From DATIRA01 sp964553405 (lineage in GTDB: Bacteria > Pseudomonadota > Gammaproteobacteria > Steroidobacterales > Steroidobacteraceae): a stretch of DNA of 18,457 nucleotides. The notes under the pieces are model-generated. The model was not told the origin of the DNA and ran no database searches. It saw only the letters and a program-made list of their open reading frames with translations. The stretch spans positions 1 to 18,457 of the forward strand of contig CAZKLS010000050.1 of the NCBI GenBank assembly GCA_964553405.1. The letters run 5' to 3'. The stretch's first letter is position 1. Each line of letters begins with the position of its first letter. Made by a program: the position numbers and the translations under genes. Below, in pieces: positions 8,056-15,302 of the stretch.

Positions 8056-10104
8056 ATGACTGACGAAAGACGGACCGCCGAGCGGCACTGGTCGCTCGAG
8101 CAGGACGCCGGGAAGATCGCGTGGCTGGTTTTCGACAAGCCGGGAGCCAGCGCGAACTCGCTCTCCCGCGCGGCGATGGAGGAGCTCGATGCGATGCTCG
8201 CCGAGGTCGAGCGCATGGCGCCGGCCGGCCTGGTGATCGCATCGGCCAAGAGCGGCTTCATCGCCGGCGCGGACGTCAAGGAATTCGGCCAGGTGGGCTC
8301 GCCCGAGGAAGCCGTGCCGCACGTTCGTGCCGCACACGCGATCCTGGATCGTCTGGAGCGCCTCCGCTGTCCGACGGTCGCTGCGATCAACGGCTACTGC
8401 CTTGGAGGCGGCCTGGAACTCGCCCTCGCCTGCCGCTACCGGGTCTGCGCCGACGACCCGTCGGTCGTGCTCGGCGTGCCGGAGGTGCTGCTGGGGATCC
8501 ATCCCGGGTTCGGCGGAACCGTCCGGCTGGTCAGGCTGGTCGGCGTGACCGCGGCGATGGACATGATGCTGACGGGCCGGAACCTGCGCCCGGAAAAGGC
8601 GCTGCGCCTCGGGCTGGTCGATCGCATCGTGCCGGCTGCGGATCTCAGCCAGGCGGCGGCTGAGCTGCTGCGCACGCGGCCGCGGCCGGCCGGCCCGTCG
8701 CTGCGCGAGCGCCTGCTGTCCGCAGCGCCGTTGCGAGGGGTCGTCGCGAACAAGATCCGCCAGCAGGTGGCCCGCCGTGCCCGACCGGAGCACTACCCGG
8801 CCCCCTATGCAATCGTCGAGCTGTGGCGGAAGTTCGGCGCCAACCCGCGGACCGCCTACGAGGCCGAGGCGCAATCGGTGGCGCGGCTGGTGTGCACGCC
8901 GACCTCGCGCAATCTGGTGCGCGTGTTCTTCCTGCAGGAACGCCTGAAGTCTTTGGGCGGCCCGTCGGTGCCCCGCTCTGGTCACGTCCACGTCGTCGGC
9001 GCCGGCATCATGGGCGGCGATATCGCGGCCTGGTGCGCGCTGCGTGGGTTCACCGTGACGCTGCAGGATCGCAGCGACGAACTGGTCCGCCCGGCCATCG
9101 ACAGGGCCCGGGCGCTGTTCGACAAGCGTGAGCGCGCGCCCGGGCAGGCCGCCGCCTGGGCGGAGCGGCTGCAGGCCGACGTCGACGGCAACGGAATCCC
9201 GGACGCGGACGTCGTGATCGAGGCGATCTTCGAGGATGCCGAGGCAAAACGGGCGCTGTACGCCTCGCTCGAGCCGCGTATGAAGCCGGGCGCGCTGATC
9301 GCCACCAACACCTCGAGCATCGCACTCGAATCGCTGAACGGCGCACTGGCCGATCCCGGCCGCCTGGTTGGTCTGCATTTCTTCAACCCCGTCGCGCAGA
9401 TGCCGCTGGTGGAAGTGGTCGAGTCGGCCCGGACATCCCCGGCTGCGCGCGACGCGGCGCTGGCCTTCACCCGCGGCGTCGACAAGCTGCCCCTGCCCTG
9501 CCGCAGTGCCCCGGGGTTCCTGGTGAACCGCGTGCTGATGCCCTATCTGACCGAGGCGATGCTGGCCGCCGAGCAGGGCGTTCCGCTGGCGCTGATCGAT
9601 CAGCGGGCCGTCGAGTTCGGCATGCCGATCGGGCCGATCGAGCTCGCGGACACCGTCGGGCTGGACGTGTGCCTGCACGTGGGCCGGATCCTCGCCGAGG
9701 CCTCCGGCCGACCGTCACCCGAGGCGCTGGTGCCGCTGGTCGAGGCAGGAAATCTCGGACGAAAGAGCGGTCGGGGACTCTACGAGTGGCAGTCCGGCAA
9801 GGCCGTCAAGCCTGCTCCGGGCCCGGCGGGCGCACCCGACGACCTCGCGGACCGGCTGCTGCTGCCGATGGTCAACGAGTCCGTCGCCGTCCTGCGCGAA
9901 GGCGTGGTCGCGGACGAGGACCTGGTGGACGCGGGCCTGATCTTCGGCTCCGGGTTCGCCCCGTTCCGCGGCGGGCCGCTGCGATACGCGCGTGAGCGCG
10001 GCTGCGGCGAGATCGTCGCGCGACTCGAGGAACTCGAAGCAGTTCACGGTCCACGCTTCCGCCCCGACCCCGGCTGGGAGCAATTCACCGGCAGGGGCCT
10101 ATGA
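8056..10104 (+). CDS. Bifunctional enoyl-CoA hydratase / 3-hydroxyacyl-CoA dehydrogenase (FadJ/FadB-like)
   Basis: This 682-residue fusion carries out two steps of fatty acid beta-oxidation. The N-terminal crotonase domain (about 10-200) has the oxyanion segments SGFIAGADVKEF (66-77) and NGYCLGGGLELALA, with catalytic Glu121 and Glu143 (VPEV). The NAD-binding domain starts at VHVVGAGIMGG (311-321). The dehydrogenase active site is His441 and Glu453 in LHFFNPVAQMPLVEVV. Two C-terminal helical dehydrogenase domains follow (about 485-580 and 595-680), with the GRKSGRGLYEW segment. Length is close to FadJ/FadB (about 715). A beta-oxidation thiolase partner (FadI/FadA) is not adjacent. The SD before the ATG is weak (AAGAGA, 7 bases upstream). 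The gene follows the EEP gene by 21 bases and its TGA is 16 bases before the next ATG, so transcription is probably shared. I leave the symbol blank because FadJ and FadB cannot be told apart safely. Confidence 0.9.
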   Translation: MTDERRTAERHWSLEQDAGKIAWLVFDKPGASANSLSRAAMEELDAMLAEVERMAPAGLVIASAKSGFIAGADVKEFGQVGSPEEAVPHVRAAHAILDRLERLRCPTVAAINGYCLGGGLELALACRYRVCADDPSVVLGVPEVLLGIHPGFGGTVRLVRLVGVTAAMDMMLTGRNLRPEKALRLGLVDRIVPAADLSQAAAELLRTRPRPAGPSLRERLLSAAPLRGVVANKIRQQVARRARPEHYPAPYAIVELWRKFGANPRTAYEAEAQSVARLVCTPTSRNLVRVFFLQERLKSLGGPSVPRSGHVHVVGAGIMGGDIAAWCALRGFTVTLQDRSDELVRPAIDRARALFDKRERAPGQAAAWAERLQADVDGNGIPDADVVIEAIFEDAEAKRALYASLEPRMKPGALIATNTSSIALESLNGALADPGRLVGLHFFNPVAQMPLVEVVESARTSPAARDAALAFTRGVDKLPLPCRSAPGFLVNRVLMPYLTEAMLAAEQGVPLALIDQRAVEFGMPIGPIELADTVGLDVCLHVGRILAEASGRPSPEALVPLVEAGNLGRKSGRGLYEWQSGKAVKPAPGPAGAPDDLADRLLLPMVNESVAVLREGVVADEDLVDAGLIFGSGFAPFRGGPLRYARERGCGEIVARLEELEAVHGPRFRPDPGWEQFTGRGL

Positions 10105-10120
10105 TAGGATCCAGCGTCCC

Positions 10121-11203
10121 ATGAGCGACCAGCCAAACCCCGTCGACCTGCGCCTGCTGAAGACCTTCTCGCCCTTCGACGGGATGAAGAAGGACAACCT
10201 ACATGCCTTGTCGCGGAAGACCGCGGTGCGGGACATGGGCCAGGGCCGCTTGCTGTTCAAGGAAGGCGATACCGACAAGCGCACGATCTACGTCGTCTCC
10301 GGCATCGTCGAGTACATGTCGGAGGGCCGCGTCATCGGCTCGGTCAAGGGCGGCACGCCCGACGCCCGGCACCCGCTGGCGCCGGTGCTGCCGCGACGTT
10401 GCACGGCCCGGGTCGCCTCCGAGAACGTCAAGTACATCGCCATCGACAGCGACCTGCTCGACGTGCTTCTGACCTGGGACCAGACCGGCAGCTACGAGGT
10501 CGAGGAACTGCAGTCCGGCAACGGCGGCGAAGCAGGCGACTGGATGACGCTGCTGCTGCAGAGCCGGGCATTTCACCAGATCCCGCCCGCGAACCTGCAG
10601 GCGGTCTTCCTGCGAATGCAGCGGGTCAACTACGCCGCCGGAGACACCGTGATCCGGCAGGGCGACGAGGGCGATTACTTCTACGCGATCGTCGACGGAC
10701 GCGCTGGAGTCACGCGCGACACGCCGCTCAACCGCGACGGCATACGGCTCGCCGAACTGGGCATGGGTGACACCTTCGGCGAGGACGCACTGATCTCCGG
10801 CGCGAAGCGCAATGCCACCGTCACGATGCTGACGGACGGTGTGCTGATGCGCCTGCCGAAGGACGACTTCCTCGAGCTGCTCAAGGAGCCCATGCTGCGC
10901 TGGGTGGACTTCGCGGAAGCGAGCCGTATCGTGGCCGGCGGCGGCAAGTGGCTCGACGTGCGACTGCCGAGCGAGTTCGAGCACTGTCATTTCGACGATG
11001 CGCTGAACATCCCGCTGTACTTCGTGCGGCTCAAGCTCAAGTCGCTCGATCCTGCAGTCTCCTATGTGGTCTGCTGCGACAATGGCAGGCGCAGCTCGGC
11101 CGCCGCCTACACGCTGAACGAGCGGGGTTTCTCGAGCTACGTGCTCAGGGGCGGCATCGCCGAGACCGATCTCGCCGAAGCCCTGATCGGCACCAGCGAC
11201 TAA
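10121..11203 (+). CDS. Tandem cyclic-nucleotide-binding domain plus rhodanese protein
   Basis: The 360-residue protein joins three domains. Residues about 10-125 form a cNMP-binding-like beta-roll that lacks a clear phosphate-binding cassette and looks degenerate. Residues about 142-258 form a second roll with a phosphate-binding cassette, FGEDALISGAKRNATV (219-234), which keeps the Glu and the Arg-x-Ala-Thr needed for nucleotide phosphate contact. Residues about 265-356 are a rhodanese domain with active-site loop Cys319-DNGRR-Ser325, so sulfurtransferase or arsenate/phosphatase-type chemistry is possible. No DNA-binding helix-turn-helix follows the cNMP domains, so it is not a CRP-type regulator. 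It could act as a nucleotide-gated sulfurtransferase or adaptor. Start: the ATG at 10121 begins the conserved part; the frame is open further upstream inside the FadJ-like gene, but that extension has no support. No strong SD is present. Confidence 0.82.
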   Translation: MSDQPNPVDLRLLKTFSPFDGMKKDNLHALSRKTAVRDMGQGRLLFKEGDTDKRTIYVVSGIVEYMSEGRVIGSVKGGTPDARHPLAPVLPRRCTARVASENVKYIAIDSDLLDVLLTWDQTGSYEVEELQSGNGGEAGDWMTLLLQSRAFHQIPPANLQAVFLRMQRVNYAAGDTVIRQGDEGDYFYAIVDGRAGVTRDTPLNRDGIRLAELGMGDTFGEDALISGAKRNATVTMLTDGVLMRLPKDDFLELLKEPMLRWVDFAEASRIVAGGGKWLDVRLPSEFEHCHFDDALNIPLYFVRLKLKSLDPAVSYVVCCDNGRRSSAAAYTLNERGFSSYVLRGGIAETDLAEALIGTSD

Positions 11204-11270
11204 GCGTGGCGGGCTCGCGCAAGCCGGCCCTCGGGTATCCAGCGGACCCGGCCCGTTCCGGCGTCGAGCC

Positions 11271-12182
11271 GTGCGGCGGCTGATCGGGCGGATCCCCGGC
11301 GCCCGCCGGGCACGCTCCTTCCTCCGGGCCCTGCAGCCGTGGAACCCGTTCCTCAGGTTCGCGCCTCCCGGGCACTTCTATTCGCCGCTGCCGGACCCGG
11401 GCGAAGTCCGCCGCGACCGCGAGCGCCTGTTCGACCGCAGCCGCACGGCCATCCCGGGGATCCAGCTCGATCCCGAGCGGCAGCTGGCCCTGGTCGATGA
11501 GCTGTCAGCCTACGGTGGAGACCTGCCCTACCCCGAGACGCGAACGACCGGCCGCCGCTACTTCTACGAGAACGAGTGGTTCGGGCGCGGGTCGGCCGTG
11601 GTGCTCTACTGCATGCTGCGACACTTCAGGCCGACGCGGGTGTTCGAGATCGGCTCCGGCTTCTCCTCGGCCGCGATGCTGGACGCGAACGACCTCGGCT
11701 TCGGCGGCCGGATCGAATTCACCTTCGTGGAGCCGAACCCGGCGCGCCTGTACGAACTGCTGACGGCGGAGGACCGGCGCAGGCACCAGGTGATCGAGAA
11801 CCTCGTCCAGCGTGTGCCGCTCGAGCGCTTCGACGTGCTCGAGCGCGGCGACTTTCTGTTCGTGGATTCCTCGCACGTGGCCCGCATCGGCAGCGACGTC
11901 GGACACCTGCTGACCGAGGTGCTGCCGCGGCTCGCGCCGGGCGTCGTCGTGCATTTCCACGACATCTACTGGCCGTTCGAGTATCCGGAGAAATGGGTGC
12001 TGGACGGCTGCGCCTGGAACGAGGCCTACGTCCTCAGGGCCTTTCTGCAGTTCAACCCGGCCTTCGAGATCCTGCTGTTCAACTCCTACCTGGCCGAGCA
12101 TCACCGGGAACGGGTCGCCGAGGCGCTGCCGGGCTTCATCCCGAAGTCGGGCAGCAGTCTCTGGCTGCGCCGGACGGAATAG
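11271..12182 (+). CDS. Class I SAM-dependent methyltransferase
   Basis: This 303-residue protein starts at GTG; no upstream in-frame start exists in the gap after the previous gene. Motif I, VFEIGSGFSSAAM (124-136), is the SAM-binding glycine loop. FTFVEPNP (150-157) places an acidic residue at the end of the second strand to hold the SAM ribose. FLFVDSSHVA (196-205) and VVVHFHDIYWPFEYPE (225-240) are the fourth and fifth strand regions, with a His-Asp pair reminiscent of the metal site in Methyltransf_24-type O-methyltransferases and cephalosporin-hydroxylase-like relatives. The first 100 residues are basic and then unassigned. The acceptor is unknown; glycan, natural-product or lipid head groups are possible. 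The SD is poor. It is convergent with pilZ, with hairpins between them. Confidence 0.8.
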   Translation: MRRLIGRIPGARRARSFLRALQPWNPFLRFAPPGHFYSPLPDPGEVRRDRERLFDRSRTAIPGIQLDPERQLALVDELSAYGGDLPYPETRTTGRRYFYENEWFGRGSAVVLYCMLRHFRPTRVFEIGSGFSSAAMLDANDLGFGGRIEFTFVEPNPARLYELLTAEDRRRHQVIENLVQRVPLERFDVLERGDFLFVDSSHVARIGSDVGHLLTEVLPRLAPGVVVHFHDIYWPFEYPEKWVLDGCAWNEAYVLRAFLQFNPAFEILLFNSYLAEHHRERVAEALPGFIPKSGSSLWLRRTE

Positions 12183-12193
12183 GAAATTCGCTT

Positions 12194-12220
12194 GGCTCCC
12201 GGGCGGCTGCCCGCGGAGCC
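12194..12220. terminator. GC-rich hairpin between the methyltransferase gene and pilZ
   Basis: GGCTCC-CGGGC pairs with GCCCG-(C)-GGAGCC around a GGCT loop, giving 11 base pairs with one bulged C. It lies 12 bases past the methyltransferase stop and has no U-tract, so intrinsic termination is not proven. Confidence 0.45.
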
Positions 12221-12240
12221 GTTGCCCCGGCAGCATCAGC

Positions 12241-12259
12241 GCGCCGACCGGAGCGGCGC
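12241..12259 (-). terminator. Small hairpin at the 3' end of pilZ
   Basis: GCGCCG and CGGCGC flank a 7-base loop directly after the pilZ TAG. No T-tract follows. Together with the hairpin at 12194-12220 it could end the long minus-strand operon. Confidence 0.35.
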
Positions 12260-12618
12260 TACATCGTGTGGGTGGGCTTGTCCCCGCCGAGCGCGCCGGC
12301 GAGATAGGACTCGATCTTGCGCTGCGTCGCGCCGCGGTCCTGCTCGCTGAACTGAACGCCGATGCCGGCGGTGCGCTTGCCCTGGGCGCCCTTCGGCGTC
12401 ATCCAGATGACCCGGCCGGCCACCGGCAGCTTTTCGTCCTCGCCCATCAGGTTCAGCAGCATGAACACCTCGTCGCCGAGCCGGTAGTTGCTGCTGGTCG
12501 GAATGAACAGCCCCCCGTTCTTCACGAACGGCATGTACGCCAGGTACAGCGCGCTCTTGTCCTTGATCGTGAGCGTCAGCAGTCCTGGCTTGTTCGGTTG
12601 CCGGGTCACGGGACCCAT
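12259..12618 (-). CDS. pilZ: Type IV pilus assembly PilZ domain protein
   Basis: This 119-residue protein is the last gene of the operon and has the size of Pseudomonas PilZ (118). The sequence GLLTLTIKDKSALYLAYMPFVKNGGLFIPT (12-41) and the barrel segment LPVAGRVIWMTPKG...RTAGIGVQF (64-90) are typical of pilus-type PilZ proteins. The RxxxR and (D/N)xSxxG motifs that bind cyclic-di-GMP are absent; FVKNGGLFI stands where the latter would be. The protein is therefore expected to work by protein contacts (with FimX/PilB in the studied cases) in pilus biogenesis, not as a nucleotide receptor. Start: the ATG at 12618 overlaps the holB stop by one base (TGATG) and has a very good SD, AAGGAG, 7 bases upstream inside holB. 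The frame stays open far upstream, which is a GC artefact. Confidence 0.93.
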   Translation of the reverse strand: MGPVTRQPNKPGLLTLTIKDKSALYLAYMPFVKNGGLFIPTSSNYRLGDEVFMLLNLMGEDEKLPVAGRVIWMTPKGAQGKRTAGIGVQFSEQDRGATQRKIESYLAGALGGDKPTHTM

Positions 12619-13637
12619 CAGTTCACTCCTTTGCGCCCGAAACAGTGGCCCGCCTCGACAAGCAGGGCCTCGACGAGCAGCTGCGGCGCGGCCGAGCCCT
12701 CCAGCAGCCGGCGCGCCTCCCGGATTTGGTCCACCCAGCGGAACGCCGCGCTTATGTTCACTGTGGTGCCAGCCCTTTGCAAGGCTGGACCCCCGGGAAG
12801 CGTGAGCTCCGTCGCATCCACGGTTCGCCGCCGGATCACCTCCCCGGCCCAGTGCTCGAGCCAGTCGAGTCTCACCGGCAGGCCCTCGCCGAGCATCTCG
12901 GCCGCGGTAGCAGTCACTTCGGCGCGCCCCGACAGGAAATCCTCGAGCAGCCCCGTCATCTGCGCCTGCAGTTCCTCGAAATGCGGCGCGAGCTCGAGCG
13001 CCCGCAACGGCGCGCCGCCGGCCAGCCGCAGCAACCCGGGATGCACGCCTCCAGGCAACTCGCGGGACAGCCACGCGAGCGCGGACCTCTCGTCCGGCCG
13101 GCTCACCTCGATCCGCTGGCAGCGGCTCCTCAGCGTCGGCAGAAGCACCGACGGGCGTGCACTCACCAGCACCAGCAGCGTTCGGGCGGACGGCTCCTCG
13201 AGCGTCTTGAGCAGCGCATTCTGGGCGCTCCGGGTCATCGCATTCGCCGGCGAGAGGATCGCGACGCGGTACCCCCGCCGCATGCTGGTCATCGCCAGCT
13301 GTTCCGTCGCATCGCGGACCTGGTCGACCGAGATCGTTCGTCGGTCCTCTTCCGGGCGTATCCAGTGCAGGTCGGGGTGCGAACCGGCCCGGATCAGCGC
13401 GCAGTCGGGGCAGTTGCCGCAGGCCTCGAGGCGATCGCCGCGACCGCCGCACAGCAACGCGGCGGCCACCGCGCCGGCGAGGTGCTCCTTGCCTACACCG
13501 ACGGGACCGTGAACCAGCAGCGCATGCGGCAGCCGCGACGCTTCGACGGCCGCCTGCAGCTTCTGGCGTGCGGCATCGTGCCAGTCGAGGAAAGCGGTGA
13601 CCCCTGTCGCGGGAGCATCGGCGGCCGTTGCGCTCAT
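12618..13637 (-). CDS. holB: DNA polymerase III subunit delta prime
   Basis: The 339-residue clamp-loader subunit opens with a AAA+ fold. It has a degenerate Walker A, GPVGVGKE (44-51), in which the last Ser/Thr is Glu; delta prime is known not to hydrolyse ATP, so this fits. A zinc site Cys63, Cys73, Cys76 and Cys79 follows, as in E. coli delta prime. SAQNALLKTLEEPS (137-150) is the sensor/SRC-like region shared with DnaX. The C-terminal helical domain (about 200-335) is the pentamer collar. Its ATG overlaps the tmk stop by four bases (ATGA), so translation is probably coupled. It lies between tmk and pilZ, as in Pseudomonas and Xanthomonas. Confidence 0.95.
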   Translation of the reverse strand: MSATAADAPATGVTAFLDWHDAARQKLQAAVEASRLPHALLVHGPVGVGKEHLAGAVAAALLCGGRGDRLEACGNCPDCALIRAGSHPDLHWIRPEEDRRTISVDQVRDATEQLAMTSMRRGYRVAILSPANAMTRSAQNALLKTLEEPSARTLLVLVSARPSVLLPTLRSRCQRIEVSRPDERSALAWLSRELPGGVHPGLLRLAGGAPLRALELAPHFEELQAQMTGLLEDFLSGRAEVTATAAEMLGEGLPVRLDWLEHWAGEVIRRRTVDATELTLPGGPALQRAGTTVNISAAFRWVDQIREARRLLEGSAAPQLLVEALLVEAGHCFGRKGVN

Positions 13638-14272
13638 TTCGACACCGCTGCCGTGCCTTCGAGGCCTCGCCGGATCATGGTCTCGACGCGCTCGGGCGCA
13701 GCCGTCGCGTCGACGACCAGGAAGCGTTGCGGCTCGAGCCGCGCCCGCTCGAGATAACAGTTGCGGACGCGCTCGAAGAAGTCGTGCAGCTCCGCCTCGA
13801 AGCGATCGGGCGGCTGATCGCCGTTGCGCGCACCGGCTCGCGCCAGCCCGGTCTCGACCGGCGCATCGAGCAGGATCGTCGTGTCCGGCCAGAGACCGGG
13901 ATGCACGATGTCGACCAGTGCATCTATCTGCGCGCGCGGAATGCCGCGGCCGCCGCCCTGGTACGCATAGGTCGCGTCGGTGAAGCGGTCGCAGAGCACC
14001 CAGGCGCCGCGTTGGATGGCCGGACGAACGAGATTCTCCAGGTGCGTCGCACGGGCCGCGAACATCAGCAGCAGCTCGCAGGCCTGCGGCATCGGCTCCG
14101 CGCTGCGCTCGAGCAGCAGGTCTCGCAGGCGCTCGGCCCGACGCGTACCGCCCGGCTCGCGCGTGACGACGACCTCGATCCCCCGGCCCGACAGCCAGTC
14201 CGCGAGGCGCTTGAGCTGGGTGGACTTGCCCACCCCTTCCACGCCTTCGAACGTGATGAACCTGCCCCGCAA
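13634..14272 (-). CDS. tmk: Thymidylate kinase (TTG start)
   Basis: This 212-residue enzyme makes dTDP from dTMP. It begins RGRFITFEGVEGVGKST, with P-loop GVEGVGKS at 10-17. It continues with TREPGGT (37-43), the CDRFTDATYAYQGGGRG motif with Asp95-Arg96 (dTMP-binding DR), and a LID region near RAGARNGDQPPDRFE. Start choice: the frame runs on upstream into mltG, but no ATG is well placed. TTG at 14272-14270 gives the canonical N-terminus and lies one base past the mltG stop. A GGAG (14280-14283) sits 7 bases upstream. The in-frame GTG at 14287 would put the SD inside the gene and has none of its own. Its 3' end overlaps holB by four bases. Confidence 0.95.
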   Translation of the reverse strand: MRGRFITFEGVEGVGKSTQLKRLADWLSGRGIEVVVTREPGGTRRAERLRDLLLERSAEPMPQACELLLMFAARATHLENLVRPAIQRGAWVLCDRFTDATYAYQGGGRGIPRAQIDALVDIVHPGLWPDTTILLDAPVETGLARAGARNGDQPPDRFEAELHDFFERVRNCYLERARLEPQRFLVVDATAAPERVETMIRRGLEGTAAVSK

Positions 14273-14273
14273 A

Positions 14274-15302
14274 TCAGCGCTCCGCACCGCGACTGCGATA
14301 CCGTGCAAGATACTCCGCCACGGCCCGGTTGTGCTCGGCCAGCGTCTTCGAGAAGCGGTGACTGCCGTCCGGCAGCCCCGTCGCAACGAAGTACAGCTCG
14401 CCCCGCTCGTCCGGTCGCACCGCGGCGCGCAACGCGCCGGCACCCGGCGCCGCGATCGGCGTGGGCGGAAGTCCGTTGCGCGTATAGGTGTTGTAGGGAC
14501 CGTCACGCTGCAGGTCGGCGCGGCGCAGGTTGCCGTCGAAGGACTCGCCGAGGCCGTAGATGACGGTCGGATCCGTCTGCAGCGGCATGCCCAGCCGCAG
14601 CCGCTCGGTGAACACGCCGGCGATGCGCGGCCGCTCCGAGGCGAGCGCCGTCTCCTTCTCGATGATCGAGGCGAGCACCAGCGCCTGGTACTCGCTGTCG
14701 ATTGGCAGGTCCTCGGCGCGCTCGCGCCACGCCGCCTCCAGTTCCTGCTGCATCCGCGCGCGTGCCCGGCGCAGCAACTCGAGATCCGTCGTGCCGCGCT
14801 CGAAGAAATACGTGTCCGGAAAGAACAGTCCCTCCGGGTGACGGTCCGGCTCGCCGAGCTCGCGCATCACATCCGTGTCGCTGCGGCCGGCAAGCACGTG
14901 CTCGAGCAGCGGCTCGCGCTCCACCGCCCGGCGCAGCTCCCGGAAAGTCCAGCCCTCGACGATCGTCACCGAGTGCTGCACGACGATGCCGGCCTGCAGC
15001 TGCTCGAGCAGCGTGCGCGGCGTCGTGCCCGGCTTCAGCGCGTATTCACCGGCTCGCACCCGGGCGTCCGCGCCGGTCAGCCGCGCGTACGCGCCGAGCA
15101 GCTGTGGATGTGTGAGCACGCCTCGCGCGGCGAGGTCGTCTGCGGTCGCGGCGAGCGGCTGCCCGCGCGGTACCTGCAGCGACAGGACGGGTTCATCGAT
15201 CGCCAGTGGTGTGTCCAGCCAGCGCTGCAGCCCGTGGTAAGCCAGCCAGAGCCCGGCGAGCAGCAGCACGAACGCCACGATCAGGACCCGCAGCGCCTTC
15301 AT
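14274..15302 (-). CDS. mltG: Endolytic murein transglycosylase MltG (YceG)
   Basis: The 342-residue protein cuts nascent peptidoglycan strands in the periplasm and so sets strand length. A single membrane helix spans residues about 5-25 with a short cytoplasmic start, so it is an inner-membrane protein with the rest outside. A LysM-like region follows (about 40-110). The catalytic domain has EGLFFPDTY (157-165), ASIIEKET (211-218) carrying the catalytic glutamate, RLRLGMPLQTDPTVIYGLG and SFDGNLRRADL...YNTYTRNGLPPTPIAAPG. Length matches E. coli MltG (340). The ATG overlaps the pabC stop in an ATGA and has CAGGT 4 bases upstream. The stop is followed within one base by the tmk TTG start. Confidence 0.95.
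   Translation of the reverse strand: MKALRVLIVAFVLLLAGLWLAYHGLQRWLDTPLAIDEPVLSLQVPRGQPLAATADDLAARGVLTHPQLLGAYARLTGADARVRAGEYALKPGTTPRTLLEQLQAGIVVQHSVTIVEGWTFRELRRAVEREPLLEHVLAGRSDTDVMRELGEPDRHPEGLFFPDTYFFERGTTDLELLRRARARMQQELEAAWRERAEDLPIDSEYQALVLASIIEKETALASERPRIAGVFTERLRLGMPLQTDPTVIYGLGESFDGNLRRADLQRDGPYNTYTRNGLPPTPIAAPGAGALRAAVRPDERGELYFVATGLPDGSHRFSKTLAEHNRAVAEYLARYRSRGAER
14280..14283 (-). promoter_or_regulatory. Ribosome-binding site deciding the TTG start of tmk
   Basis: Read on the minus strand this is GGAG, 7 bases before TTG (14272-14270), inside the last codons of mltG. It supports TTG over the upstream GTG. Confidence 0.7.

Noticed and set aside
7270..9678. An 802-codon open frame on the minus strand opposite the EEP and FadJ-like genes
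   Set aside because: It is low in recognisable motifs and rich in Arg, Gln and His, as expected for the antisense frame of GC-rich genes. The plus-strand products have complete catalytic signatures.
9992..10120. Extension of the cNMP-rhodanese protein into the FadJ-like gene
   Set aside because: The conserved part starts at the ATG at 10121 and the extra residues look like out-of-frame FadJ-like coding sequence.
12619..13452. N-terminal extension of pilZ to 397 codons
   Set aside because: The added part is antisense-like composition within holB in another frame. The ATG at 12618 has an excellent SD and gives the family length.
14273..14506. Longer thymidylate kinase starting inside mltG
   Set aside because: The extra residues are Arg/Ser/Ala-rich shadow sequence. 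The family N-terminus and SD point to TTG at 14272.
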